Shown: positions 1 to 10,860 of the stretch, in pieces
Layout: the number at the start of each line of letters is the position of its first letter
Numbering within the stretch: the stretch's first letter is position 1
Source of the DNA: Sycon ciliatum
Lineage: Eukaryota; Porifera; Calcarea; Leucosolenida; Sycettidae
Length of the DNA: 64,000 bases
Assembly: GCF_964019385.1 (NCBI RefSeq)
Contig: NC_088643.1
Span: 81,330,699-81,394,698 of the forward strand
Direction of reading: 5' to 3'
Notes under the pieces: generated by a model
Seen by the model: the letters and a program-made list of their open reading frames with translations, nothing else
Told to the model about the DNA's origin: nothing
Database searches by the model: none
Program-made: the position numbers and the translations under genes

Positions 1-945
1 GGGTGAATGACTGGTGATAAGTTCACTGACTCATCTGCTATTATCATTTGCTATGTACTGATGTGGACATCGAAATCCGGTCGAATGACCGGGGCTCGCG
101 CCCTAAGTGCGCACAGAACGTTGCATGCAGTGCACATGTTGATCCGATGCGACCAGCGCTTCAGCGCATAAATGAATGTGTGTACTGTATGCGTACTCAC
201 GGCTCCATGGCCAGCGCCCTAAGGCCGCTTGACCGTCCGGATTTCCATGTCCACGACAGCATGTATGCTAATAATGCGTATGTTATGTAAGGCCCAATGT
301 TCTGTCGATGAAAACTAAAATGTACCGTGTCAAGTTGTGCGGAAAGGCAAGCAGTGGTATGCATACGCACTGCATGTGAGTCCTGCAGCCGGCTGCCTCA
401 GCAGATTGCTGTTCTCAGCTATGTCCTGGGGGAACGCGCTATAGCATTTTATTCTCTACTAGAGGGAGCGGGGGAAAGTGGGTGACAGAAGGATATGGTC
501 TGGGTTATAATTTATAAAGTCCAGGGGCATAAACTTACAAGAACTTTGAGTTTCCAGAGAGGCATCCTAAACCACATAAACAAAACAAAGACAGCCAGCA
601 GATACAGCAGAGAGCATGTACATTTGCATAGGGGAAATTCAGCAGAACACATTGGCTCAGCTTGTGGATATTCCACTTAGTTCGTCTCACATCTACCAGT
701 CACACAACACAAAGAAGTGTTGATGGATCAGCACGCAGCCACAGTAAGTGGCAACATAGCCAAGCCGAAGTTCTCTTTTAATAGTCGGATTGGCTGGGCC
801 GGGGACCATCAGGTTGACAAATTGCCACTTTGATTCATGATGTCCGTGAGCTTCACGACAATCAGTGAGATAGGACAATACAGGAAGTCGATGCACACAG
901 CATGCACTGAGATTAATCCTAGTATAATGTACACATGTGCCATTA
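1..945. other. Intergenic or intronic DNA, no gene recognised
   Basis: No exon of the neighbouring SMARCC gene and no other protein similarity was recognised. About 70-272 holds an imperfect inverted repeat: a GTGGACATCGAAATCCGG-like arm is mirrored near 255-270. It may be a decayed MITE. The stretch may be a SMARCC intron, because that gene continues in this direction. Confidence 0.3.
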
Positions 946-1377
946 GGGAGGTTTCGCTCTACGTAATTACGTATGAAAATCCGTATGTCGTATGCGCCGG
1001 GGATCGAGGGCAACTTTCATACGTAAATCTCTCTACGGATTTCCGTAGGAAAGCTCTTTCCTACGTTGGGTCCTCCGTAGGACTTTTTGAAATATTTTTC
1101 GCATTTTCCGCATTTGTCCATGGCAACGTTCAAGCCGCGCGAAACACAAGGTACACACACCGTACACCACGTGCAAAATAAGATGGAAACGCGGTTTCGG
1201 TTCATGGTGCATGCGGTGGGCGCATGCAGCCAACGCGTCTCCAAAGCAACAACGCATGTTTAGCAGTCGTGGAGAAATCACGTAGAGCGAAACCCAACAG
1301 CTCTGATTTTGAGGTATGAAAATTCCGTGCAGTTCCTACGTTATTTTCATACGTAATTCCGTAGAGCGAAACCTCCC
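946..1377. mobile_element. MITE, TA-flanked, GGGAGGTTTCGCTCTACG inverted ends
   Basis: The first 18 bases, GGGAGGTTTCGCTCTACG, are exactly mirrored at the right end, and both sides are flanked by TA. The inner arms also match (ACGTATGAAAAT type). No transposase is encoded. TA duplication points to the Tc1/mariner group, but that is inference. A looser relative (GAGAGGTTCCGC ends) lies at 57129-57470. Confidence 0.75.
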
Positions 1378-1811
1378 TAATGCCTAGTAATAGTAATCGT
1401 TCTGAGAGAGACAATAAGTGCTTATTTCAGCAGCCTGCCAATATTACCAGACTACTCCATACTGTAAAGCCGCCAAGCTTACCAAAGACTCTCCACGAGA
1501 ACTCTTGCGATTCTTGGCTGGATATAGCAAGAAAGACAAGCAGCAGGGCAATGGTTACAGAGAGCACAGGTTCACATACAATGAAGGAGAATACTTTTCT
1601 TTCTCTACATCTGCAAGTGCCAGCACAATGGCATAACATCTGACACTCCCTGCCTGTACTTGTAAGGCAACCAAAGCATGTATGCCCTAGACACAAGAGC
1701 ACTTTTGACTTGGAAGATGGCATCGGAAGTAAGGTACAGAGTACAGAGTCTTGTGCATACAGTACCAATTTGGAAGACCATCCCTGAAGTACTGAAGCAC
1801 AATATACATAC
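1378..1811. other. Presumed SMARCC intron sequence
   Basis: This lies downstream (minus sense) of the last SMARCC exon I can place. A 72-residue plus-strand open frame at 1418-1636 has no recognised similarity and is antisense to the gene. I see no convincing next SMARCC exon here or further left. Confidence 0.3.
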
Positions 1812-1955
1812 CAATGAGTGCAGATGAGGATGACTGGGTTGTCTTGCCAGAGCTGTCCACCGCGTAGTCCTCTTCATTCATCCACTCGTTGAACTGCTCC
1901 ATGTCTAGTAGCCAGTTGGATGTGACCTGTAAGGAAAGCACATATCGCATGCATA

Positions 1956-2038
<83 letters not shown>

Positions 2039-5000
2039 AATGACAGCATAGCAACCTATTAGTTGTGATCTGTCTTGACAGCAAGCAAGCACTGCACACA
2101 ACCAATCACTTACAACTTAGCAACCAATGGGCTGTGACCAGTCAAGACAGCACACTGTCTGCATAGCACAGTAGCTAGATTAGTAAGAATCTTATTTATC
2201 CCCAGCTAATAAAATCTAGTCTATCCGACTAAAAAGCCTGCACATGCATACTGTACTTTGCTGCCTGTACTAGGCTGTAGTGGGCCATGTATCGCACCTT
2301 AGCCTTAGGAAACATACATTCCAAATAAGCGCTCAAAATAGTTTCCAAACAAATATTCTTTAATGACATACATGCATGTATTCGTACACAGTACATTTCA
2401 TACAACATCAAGGACATCGCAACAGCACACTCAGCAATACCAGCGATAAATGTAGGCTACTCAAAAAGGATTAGCTGGTGAGGATCACTCACTTCCCTGG
2501 ATACTGTTACGTGTGTAAGCTGCCATGTACCAGTCCTATGCACTGCAACAATGATTGCATTGTAGATGATACATGGCAGTGCATGTAGTACGTGTAGAGG
2601 CACTGCTGCACTGCACACAGCCATGAGGTATAACTGTATACTATATGTGCAGCTACTTCAAGAAGTACCTACTAGTACATGTTTTCCACATTCTGCTCCA
2701 GGCACAAAATGTTGTCCTCAAGCACTGGGTCTTTTTTTGAGTGCTTGAAAGTCCTTGGAAACACAAGTAGGCTGAGGAAATTACCTGAGTTCCTGTCTCC
2801 GTGCCAGTAATCCTGTTCATGCACTTAGTTTTTAGTATGTGAACATTACTTTCAGCTATAGATCCTTTTCAGTAATTTGGTGATAAAATCGTCAGGACCG
2901 CACAGAGAATGTCAACTCGTTGAGCAGCGTTCAATTGGCAGATGCTAGAGGCAATCTCACTAGTGGATACCCGTATACAAATCGATGGCTGCCTGAGGCG
3001 GCAGTGGATACGTAATACTTGCAGTGCAATACTCGGCCATCTCTGGAGAACTACTACTTCGAAGTAACACACCTGCGCAACAGCACAATGTGTGGATATA
3101 GCAGATTGGAAGGCACGTCATTGTATTCCCCACGCCGGCATGCATAATGCCATCGCTCTCAACCGTCAACTGGTGCGGAAAATGCTCTGGTTGTAGATGT
3201 AAAAGCCTGTTATAGCTAAAACGAGTTACAAAGGCCGACAGAGCAAGCAAAACTGATCCTACCGTCCAAACTCCGGAATGCTTAGGCTGCCGATCTGGCA
3301 CTTCGTTACTTCCAGGCAACCAGGTGTTGTAGCTGCACACAAACAGAGGAGGATTCAGGAAATTAGACAGTCAGCTAGCCGCGACTCAGACAGCGTTCAC
3401 CATGAGTGGCAAGGCAGTTCGATAGCTGAATAAGTATTTACTTTATGTCAGCGTTCTGGTATGTAGAGTTTCCCCGTACACACATAAGGCCACACGTTTT
3501 TATTTCTATGTTTCTCGTCACCCGCGCGCATACGATTCAGGAGTCTGGAAGAAAAAAGTAAAAAAACTGTGCTGCACTGACTGTGCATGTGGGGACCAGC
3601 ACACGCATGCACATGTACATAATGTGGCCTGGCCTGCGCGACACATGATGCAAGGACGGCATTTTTTGTGAGCAATCTAGCTGCACATGCACAGATTGTG
3701 ACAGAAGCTCCTACCACATACTAGTTGCTAACTATGGATGCTATTTTTCATGGTGTATTGGTGGATTTTAGTGTGAACAAAGGTCTAATAAATTTTTCGG
3801 TCATTTTTTTTTTTTTTCCACCTCTCGCATACGTTTTTAGATTTTCAGGTGACGAGAAACATAGAAATAAAAACGTGCGGCCTAATACTACAAAGAAAAT
3901 TGCCAAAAAAAGCTGCCAAGCAGAGTTCAATGTAATGTTGACAGGGCCAGAGTTCTGGTGGTGGCAGTGATTTTTTTCAGACTTTTTCAAGTTTGCATTC
4001 CCTCAAACTGATGAACAAAAAAACAGGCTCAGATGCCTGGATTTCTTGCTTTGACCAAAGAAAGGACAGGAGGAAAACCTGAGAGATGAGCCCAGAATAG
4101 GCGAGAAAATAGGAAAGGCACATAAAAATTAAAATCAATGAAGGAAAGGAGAGTAAAACAAGGATGAAAGTCACACCAACCACGCAGCAGTAATGCAGAC
4201 GATAAATGACCAACTCAACGAGGCAGGACACACAAATACAAAAGATACGAGAATGGTGCAGCACTGCTACAAGTGCAGCCACTAGTACCTGTCAGGGTAG
4301 TACCACCAATGCACCAGCACCTCGGAGCCGCGCTTCTCTATCGGGCGATACCAGTCTGCACAGGAACAACCGAAATATGCGAATGTCAACAAAAGAATTC
4401 GCGACATCTAGTGTTCAGGTAGTAGTAGTAGTAGTATTCTTTTATTTTCCATCGGAAGCCTCAACAGTGATGAACACAACTCTTAAGAGGGCCGATCACA
4501 GAGTAGAGGGGTGTACACGTTATAGTGTGAGGTATCTTGCCATTAGCTCTGAAAAGGCTAATAACTATGCGCCAGGTGCGCAATATGAAACCCATATGTC
4601 CCTTCCCTTCTACAACTATGTTCCAGTTTAAACTATTTACGTCGGTATTATGCAATGCTGAAAAAACTCCATTTATTGCGTGCATTTAATTCTATGTTGT
4701 CACATCTGCAAATCAGTCAGCAGGCGCACCGCTAACAAGGTACATGTACGCAAGCACATGACATGTAACGCCTATCACAGAGATAAATAAGGTAAGCCAC
4801 TCGATGCCCACGCTTCCGAAAACAACAAGACAAACTCACCGCCAACAGTGTTGGGAACGTTAGCGGACACGATAACGTGCGACGCGTCCTCGCTGGCATC
4901 AACTTCAACACCCTGACAAGCAGCAAGAGTAAAGATCAACTTCAACACCCTGACAAGCAGCAAGAGTAAAGATCAACTTCAACACCCTGACAAGCAGCAA

Positions 5001-5583
5001 GAGTAAAGATGAAGCGTGAACAGGAAGTACATCAGTCCACTGAAAGGAAACTTGGCGCCATCACATGCAAGCTGCACCTACCACTGTAGTGAAGACAAAG
5101 TAAATAATAGGGGGGCAAAGACACGGAATGCAGAGGGAGAAGAAAGAAGCAAGTGTTGGCCCAGCACCGTTTTCAAAGTTCAGGCATTGACTACACCCAA
5201 GTTTGCACAAGATAAAGCACTGACCTCGCTACGTTCAAGGATTCCTCTCAGCGTAGCTAAGGTGTCCTTGTTGAAACCTTTCTCAAAGAACACCCTTGGT
5301 GGAGTCCAAAGTTGATTCTGGTCAAAGGAGACACACCAAACAGCAGACAAAGGAAGCTCAGGATTTCACTAACACATGTACTCACATATGCATGTACGTG
5401 CAAGCACACACTCATGCACACACACACACATGCACACATGAACGCAGGCACACACGCACACAAAAAATAATGCTTATTACCTGAGTGACATGCATATGCA
5501 TCTACATGTACGTGCAAGCACACACTCATGCACACACACATGCGCACACACATACATCCACACACACACACACACACGCACGC

Positions 5584-5622
<39 letters not shown>

Positions 5623-6432
5623 AACGCAGGCACACACTCAGGCAAACACACACACACACACGCACAAAAAATAATGCTTAGTACCTGAGTGAGACCACGT
5701 TGAATATTGAGCAGAAGCTCAAGATTGGCGTCACCACGGGACGGTGATTGAAAATCAAATCTTCTCCTTTGAACAGAAACAAAAAGAGAGAAGAAAACTG
5801 CTAATATTACTGCACGCCCCAAAATGAACCACTCAAATTCATGGGCGAACGCAAGTGAGCACATGCACATGCACACACACACACCTTTTTGACGCCCATC
5901 GCCGAACGCGATGATAGCAATGCTACAGCAGAAGCCATAGCAACTTGTGCTGGGATTGCACCGTTCAACAGCTTGCAGAGCTGAAGAATCGACCGCCACA
6001 CACACACACATAGGCTAATTTCCATAGAACACAGAGCAGTTTAGTGCAATCTGTGCTAATAAGCCCCAGGATCTGGTGATTTTAAATGGACTGAGTTGTC
6101 CTTTAGAGTTGGGGTGAGACTGCACAGCAATTCACATACATGTACCAATCTGACAGACGTACGCATGGAACACTTCTGCAGGTTCACACGTTCACATTTC
6201 GAAATGCATACTGGGTATCCATGGAGCGCTTATATCACTGTAACAACCTTGGTGCTTCCACTGCTTGCATGTTGCTGGCAATTGGGCAGACCACTTCACG
6301 TGTGACCATATCAACAATAAACCTCGACTGGTGTATACTTACCAGGACTGGCTGGCTTTAGTCTTGTACGCTGCAAGGAGGATATGGCACAGCGAGCCTC
6401 CTTCCGAGTAGTCCAAGAACAACTTCACCTGT

Positions 6433-6525
<93 letters not shown>

Positions 6526-7185
6526 ACAAAATGATACATCACTTCAATAAATAATCCCTGAGAACACGAGTTCAAAGTACATGTACAGTAATTCTGATTG
6601 AAAGAAGGCTAAAAAAGGTTTCCCATAAACCCCTCTGGAGCAAATTCAAACAAGCTTTAATGAACCCTGGCACAACGTGTGCAGCTCAGTGAAAAATGGC
6701 AGTGCTCATTATGTTTAATAGTACTTGTACCAAGAGTACATACCCCCCCCCCCAAGAGTGTGCAACGCCTGATCCAGCTCTACATAGGGTCTTGGTCGAG
6801 CATGATCGGATCTTTGCGTCATAATACCGTACACATCTGAGGGAAACCTGGGGAGTCGCGGGTACTCTCGGATCAAAAACAACGGTGCCCTGCCTCGAGA
6901 CCGGCCTTGCACTGGTGTGGAGTGTACGCATGACATCAGAAGATCCGATTACGCTCGACCAAGACCTGAGCAGAGTTGGATCAGGAGTTGCACACTCTGG
7001 GGGGTTATGTACTCTTGGTAGCACTGTAGAGTGTACCATATTCTAATCGATAAATCCAGAGCGATGGCATTGAAATCCAACCCCTGATTCACACTGCAGT
7101 GCGAGCACACGTTTGCCTGGATTAAGTGTGCTTTCCACCACGTGTATGCAACACATGTGCATTTATTTGGATGCAATGAAGTAAA

Positions 7186-7239
<54 letters not shown>

Positions 7240-9414
7240 GCGTGCGCGCACAAAACATACACTAAAATCCAGAGCGATGGCATTGAAATCCAACCCCTGA
7301 TTCACACTGCAGTGCGAGCACACGTTTGCCTGCTCCAAGTGTGCTTTCAACCACGTGTATGCAACACATGTGCATTTATTTGGATGCAATGAAGTAAACA
7401 CACCACACACACACACACACACTCGCGTGCGCGCACAAAAACATACACGCACGTTGAACCGCAGCAGGGTGTCCACGCTTTTGTGTAGTCGCAGTCTAAA
7501 CTTACCGGAATCTTGATAAGAGGTGTGTTGGAGGCAGCGCGACCCAAAGTTTCCTATTCGATAAACACACAATGCACATAAAGCAAAGCAAGAAGACAGC
7601 TATGAATGTTGTGACTGACTGTATCCTTTACTCCTAATAGGTTTTGTTCTGCTGATTGTTACCTTGAAGTTGAAGACTCCACTGCAGCTGTACTTATGGT
7701 TGATTCATATGCTGCAAAGCTTTGCACACCGCACACAACGTGGCTATCTACTGGTACTAGTAGATAACGCTTGGAGATTGAACAAGGGCTGACCCAGAAC
7801 AATTTACACATATCAAAACTATGATGACGTTAGCTCCCGCAGGCCTTACACGACAGTACAAAGTCATGTAGTCCTGAAATACTTCATTCCGTACTGACTT
7901 ATTTCATGGTGTTGGTTGATAGCATGTAACAGGGCGGAGACCACCGTGTTCGGAAACAGTGACCTTTCTACAACCATCCACGTTTGGATGTTTCAACAAA
8001 AACTAGGTTTATCTACAGTGCTGGAAACTGAAATCCGACCCCTGAGCAATGTGCTCACATTGCAAAGACCCAACACGGGATGGTAAAACTGCGAAACAGA
8101 GACCGCTAGAATGTGAATGCACCGCTAAGAGGTCAGATTTCAATTACCAGCACTGTACTACCTGGTTTATTTCATGTATCGAGACTCAACCAACCGTATT
8201 CGGGCATTCATATGCAATGCCAGCATAATTTTAAGGGTGCACAAACTCCACTGCAGCCACTTCGTTTCATTCACAAACCATCAAACATCCCCAGGCACCA
8301 TCTGTACTGCACTCTTGAAGAAATAAAAATCAATCCACATTTCAGTCTAAGGGCCGGGCCATGTTCAGGACTGACGAGAAACAATGAGGTGGACACTAAA
8401 TTAATATCGACACGATCTCAGGCGCGTAGCCATCATTGTTTCCAGGTTGCCCCCCCCCCCCCCCCTTCGGGGTGCAGTGCTGACACACCGTGCCTCACAG
8501 ACGCTTGAAATTTGAAGATACCATAGAGCCCTTGGCGGGGCTCTTCTCACCGACACCCCCTGACCCCCATCTGGAACCCCCCTCACAGACCCTTCCGGCA
8601 TACGCGTCTGGATCTACAATAAAATTGCGCAGACAAATATTAATTAGATGAAGGGTGGAGGCGCACTACCAGGATCACAGACAAAAAACGATAAAAACAA
8701 GTCACAAACATGTGTTATCCTTCCCCTGTGCAACAGCTATGAGAGAACTAAACTCGTGTTCAAATTACATGTACAACAACAATTCGGTACGACAAGGCCT
8801 CAACTTGCAATCCGGTCACAGCAAACACACAGAGCAAAGACACAGACAAGGACAATATGTGCCAATGTGTCTTTTCTCGTGAACCACTCAAATTGCAAAG
8901 TCAGGTAAACATTAGGATGTAATTCTGCTGAAGAAAAAAATCATGAGAAAAATTCAAATTCCTACAACACTCGAACGATGAGGCCATTCAAATTATTCAT
9001 TCAATTTTTATCCCGCTGGGCATCCCCTTACGATCAGAGATAGTACGAATACTAGCAGTATCTGGACTTACCTCTTGGAAAAGCAAAATGGAATATACCA
9101 ACGAGGCAAGTGTCTTCGAGTTGGGCGAGTCAGACTGAATATACTGAGACAAGAAATTTCGTCAAGCCGGTCGCAGATATCGATGATCAAGGGATGCATA
9201 AAAAATAAAGGAGAGAAACCGGGTTTTATTGCTCACCATCAAACAATAACATCGGACTGACTCCAGAAAACTAGAAAGCAAATGAAGAAAACAAAGTCTG
9301 TACCTTTTTCCAGTTTCTGCACAGCCATGTACTCACGACATCAAACTGGCTGATCGTCTCGACGCTTTCGTAGTATTTTTGATCAGGTGCGCCGTCTTTC
9401 TTTCTTGCCGCCAT
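1812..9414 (-). CDS. SMARCC: SMARCC (BAF155/BAF170, Moira) SWI/SNF core subunit, N-terminal half, 10 exons
   Basis: This is a scaffold subunit of the nuclear SWI/SNF (BAF) remodeller. Minus-strand exons: 9304-9414 (ATG at 9412-9414, N-terminus [10 protein letters not shown]), 9072-9143, 7506-7553, 6343-6428, 5685-5766, 5225-5317, 4840-4912, 4289-4355, 3263-3332, 1812-1926. All have GT donors and AG acceptors, and the phases join without a break to give about 272 residues. Family landmarks follow in order: [15 protein letters not shown] (residues 17-31), [33 protein letters not shown], and [10 protein letters not shown] near residue 250. These are the MarR-like/BRCT-like/chromo N-terminal module. 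SWIRM, SANT and the leucine zipper are missing and should lie beyond the left edge. The introns hold CA/AG microsatellites, a 37-bp triplication at the exon-7 acceptor and a CAAGAG mobile element. Vertebrate SMARCC1 and SMARCC2 cannot be told apart here. Confidence 0.93.
1963..2036. repeat. (CA)n microsatellite
   Basis: About 74 bp of CA dinucleotide in the intron just upstream (minus sense) of SMARCC exon 10. The long Cys-Val open frames seen on the minus strand here are artefacts of this repeat. Confidence 0.97.
3487..3893. mobile_element. Probable MITE in a SMARCC intron, 35-bp inverted ends
   Basis: An arm reading AGGCCACACGTTTTTATTTC at about 3487 is mirrored at 3846-3893 (GAAATAAAAACGTGCGGCCT), including a shared GTGACGAGAAACATAG segment. 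No coding sequence lies between. The target duplication is unclear. It lies in the intron between exons 8 and 9. Confidence 0.5.
4898..5008. repeat. 37-bp tandem triplication copying a splice acceptor
   Basis: Three 37-bp units in a row (4898-4934, 4935-4971, 4972-5008). In minus sense each unit contains TGCTTGTCAG followed by GGTGTTGAAGTTGA, which is the polypyrimidine/AG acceptor plus the first 14 bases of SMARCC exon 7. The gene therefore has three nearly identical competing acceptors 37 bp apart. Use of an upstream one adds 37 nt and shifts the frame. Confidence 0.9.
5373..5680. repeat. CA-rich repeat block with an internal duplication
   Basis: An array of ACAC microsatellite and a repeated ATGTACGTGCAAGCACACAC-type segment, followed by AAAAAATAATGCTTA at 5463 and 5667. 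It sits between SMARCC exons 5 and 6. The long open frames in it are repeat artefacts. Confidence 0.8.
5886..6005 (+). repeat. Dispersed repeat shared with 53.2 kb
   Basis: The sequence around GACGCCCATCGCC ... CAGCAGAAGCCATAG ... GGGATTGCACC ... CAGCTTGCA recurs in the same orientation at about 53190-53300 with few changes. It is non-coding, of unknown class, and lies in the intron between SMARCC exons 4 and 5. Confidence 0.75.
6433..6524. repeat. (AG)n microsatellite
   Basis: About 92 bp of GA dinucleotide. In minus sense it is a TC tract directly abutting the acceptor of SMARCC exon 4 (6343-6428), so it forms an unusually long polypyrimidine tract. Confidence 0.95.
6731..7017. mobile_element. 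CAAGAG-family element, 287 bp, no clear target duplication
   Basis: It starts CAAGAGTACATA and ends GGTTATGTACTCTTG, with inverted arms of about 75 bp (GAGTGTGCAACGCC..., GTCTTGGTCGAGC...). It is the inverted counterpart of 21488-21775, which has a perfect 7-bp duplication. The flanks here (CTTGTAC left, GTAGCAC right) do not match, so this copy may have been rearranged. It lies in the intron between SMARCC exons 3 and 4. Confidence 0.8.
7053..7440. repeat. Two-copy tandem duplication, about 200 bp unit
   Basis: The segment AATCCAGAGCGATGGCATTG... through the ACACAC tract to TCGCGTGCGCGCACAAAA occurs at 7053-7262 and again at 7265-7440, nearly identical apart from the CA-tract length. It is intronic in SMARCC. 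Confidence 0.9.
7560..9070. other. SMARCC intron between exons 2 and 3
   Basis: About 1.5 kb of intron. It holds a 140-bp MITE (8016-8155), a C homopolymer near 8451-8465 and otherwise no recognised feature. The CTGACGAGAAAC string at 8371 looks like a hammerhead core but has no stem II. Confidence 0.6.
8016..8155. mobile_element. MITE, TA-flanked, CAGTGCTGG ends
   Basis: The left end CAGTGCTGGAAACTGAAATC is mirrored by the right end GATTTCAATTACCAGCACTG, and both sides are flanked by TA. A 79-bp relative with the same ends sits at 50784-50862. No coding capacity. Tc1/mariner-type by target, inferred. Confidence 0.75.
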
Positions 9415-9625
9415 TTTGCCGTCGCGAGACCGACCACCACACTAGCGACTATCCCACACCGCTACCAGAGCTAGAGCTGCGATGACACAGTCAGTGAGAT
9501 CAGTCAAGTCTCAAGACAAGTCTAAAAAAATCTGGCGATCACTGGTTTTGGTGCGCTTCACTCTGCAGATCTGACTGGCATGTACTGAGTCTGTGTCGAC
9601 TGTACAGTCATGTACTCAGTCATAC

Positions 9626-9733
9626 CAAGAGTACATAACCCATAATTTTCTCTGTGCTGCGCTGATGAGTTCAAAAAGAACGAAACAGCATGCTGTCCGC
9701 AGATTGAGTAACCTATATGTAGATCTAATCTTG
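9626..9733 (+). mobile_element. 108-bp CAAGAG-family element carrying a hammerhead ribozyme
   Basis: The element begins CAAGAGTACATAACCC and ends ATCTAATCTTG. It is flanked by perfect 7-bp direct repeats GTCATAC at 9619-9625 and 9734-9740. The terminal inverted similarity is short (CAAGA/TCTTG plus scattered matches). Most of the interior is a type I hammerhead ribozyme (9650-9705). It encodes no protein. It lies about 210 bp upstream of the SMARCC start codon. The 7-bp duplication matches that of the other CAAGAG elements in this window. Confidence 0.7.
9650..9705 (+). ncRNA. Type I hammerhead ribozyme, complete core
   Basis: All core parts are present in order: stem I strand CTGCG (9657-9661), CTGATGA (9662-9668), stem II GTTC-AAAAA-GAAC (9669-9681), GAAA (9682-9685), stem III ACAG-CATG-CTGT (9685-9696), cleavage position C9697 after GU (a GUC triplet), and stem I return CGCAG (9698-9702). 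An extra CTC/GAG pairing outside stem I could enclose an internal loop of the kind that contacts loop II in natural hammerheads. Expected activity is self-cleavage of the RNA after position 9697. A decayed relative with a compensated stem II is at 63902-63945. Confidence 0.88.
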
Positions 9734-9763
9734 GTCATACTCATACAGTCATAGACATAGTAG

Positions 9764-9794
9764 CAAGAGTACATAAACCATTTATGTACTCTTG
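9764..9794. mobile_element. 31-bp palindromic CAAGAG mini-element
   Basis: Arms CAAGAGTACATAAA and TTTATGTACTCTTG (14 bp, perfect) with a 3-base centre, flanked by 7-bp direct repeats ATAGTAG at 9757-9763 and 9795-9801. It is essentially two element ends joined together, and lies 30 bp from the ribozyme element's right end. Confidence 0.7.
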
Positions 9795-9801
9795 ATAGTA
9801 G

Positions 9802-10601
9802 TAGTAGTACTTCATCATGGCTTCACATTATGCATGTCTTTGGCAAAATTAATAATAATTATTATTATGCATGATCGATGAATGTGCTGTACATGTACTG
9901 TATACAATCATGTACTGATGATCAGATCTGGGCCGGATCATGATGACTGTACATATTATAGTCTGTACTGACTGACTCTTGCCTTGGCCAATTGGTAAGA
10001 ACAAGATACATAATTATTATAATTATAAATGTACTCTGAGCTCATGAGTCTTGCCGTCTTGGTAGCCATTTCAAACTCCAAAAGGACCAACAGGTGCTCG
10101 CCCTTTTTTTGGCCCTTTTCCCAGTTTTTGGCCCTTTTCGAAAAGCCCGTTTTATTTCTTTCGCCCTTTATTGCGTTTTTTGGTGAATATCGCCCTTTTT
10201 GAGCTTTTTTAGCTGAAAAAGTGCTAAAATCCGAGAGTTCAGCTGTATTTCACTTCCGCAGTCCGTGTTTGATAGTATTATTTCTTTCATCACTCTGTAT
10301 TCCAGCAAATTTCATTTCCCTGATCAGTCGTCGTCATCCTCTCCATTCTACAATACTTTTGATTATCCGCTTTATGGGCACTGTACACTTGCAGCCGATC
10401 AGTCGGCAGCCAATTTATTTTTTTAACCACTGCAGTCCAGCAACTGTCATTTTGAAAAAGCACTTTTTGCCTGCTTTCACTGAAAAACGAGCACTTTTTC
10501 CGAGTATATTTTGAGGGACGCGAAAAGCACCTAAGTGCGAATTAAAAGAGCATCTTTGGGAAAGGGCTAACTCTTGGTAAGACCAAGTACATGTAGATCT
10601 A
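9802..10601. other. Non-coding region with repeated GCCCTTTT motif
   Basis: About 10100-10200 holds several copies of GCCCTTTT/GGCCCTTTT in a T-rich stretch, mirrored loosely by AAAAAGTGC and GCACTTTTT near 10210 and 10490. This suggests a decayed inverted-repeat element. A 97-residue open frame at 10221-10514 has no recognised similarity. No gene is supported. Confidence 0.35.
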
Positions 10602-10799
10602 CAGTGGAACCTGTCTAAGACGACCGCTCATGGGACGGCTTCACGTGCCGTGGTCTCTGTTACCAGGTGGTCTCTTTATCCAGGGTCATTTGACTGGGAT
10701 GGGGGGGGGGGGGGGATAGCATCCCTTGGTCTTGGTTTCAGTGGTCTTCTAGGACAGGTGGTCGCCTTATCCGAGTGGTCGCCTCGACAGGTCTTACTG
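10602..10799. mobile_element. MITE, TA-flanked, CAGTGGAACCTGTCTAAGACGACC end
   Basis: The left end CAGTGGAACCTGTCTAAGAC and the mirrored right end (CAGTAAGACCTGTCGAGGCG on the minus strand) are flanked by TA. This end type resembles the CAGTGRAACCTC ends of many Tc1/mariner/pogo MITEs in marine invertebrates (from memory). The interior has a G homopolymer (about 10699-10713). Related in type to 48393-48577. Confidence 0.7.
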
Positions 10800-10815
10800 T
10801 ACATGTACATGTAAT

Positions 10816-10853
10816 CAAGCAGTACATAACCCCATGGGGTTATGTACTGCTTG
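10816..10853. mobile_element. 38-bp perfect palindrome with 7-bp target duplication
   Basis: Two perfect 19-bp arms, starting CAAGCAGTACATAACCCCA, with no loop, flanked by 7-bp direct repeats ATGTAAT (10809-10815 and 10854-10860). The ends differ by an inserted GC from the CAAGAGTACATAACC type, but the body matches. Confidence 0.7.
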
Positions 10854-10860
10854 ATGTAAT

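Noticed and set aside
3846-3870. GTGACGAGAAAC as a possible ribozyme core
   Set aside because: The first base of the core is wrong (GTGA), there is no stem II, and the segment is explained as part of an inverted-repeat element.
5257-5681. Long Cys/Val- and His/Thr-rich open frames
   Set aside because: They are translations of CA/GT microsatellites. The same applies near 1963, 7190 and 18920.
6724-7024. 7-bp target duplication for the CAAGAG element at 6731
   Set aside because: The flanks CTTGTAC and GTAGCAC do not match, so I did not count it as support.
8371-8382. CTGACGAGAAAC, looking like a hammerhead core
   Set aside because: CTGACGA is followed directly by GAAAC with no stem II and no complementary stem I. 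A similar but degraded repeat at 33600 also lacks the parts.
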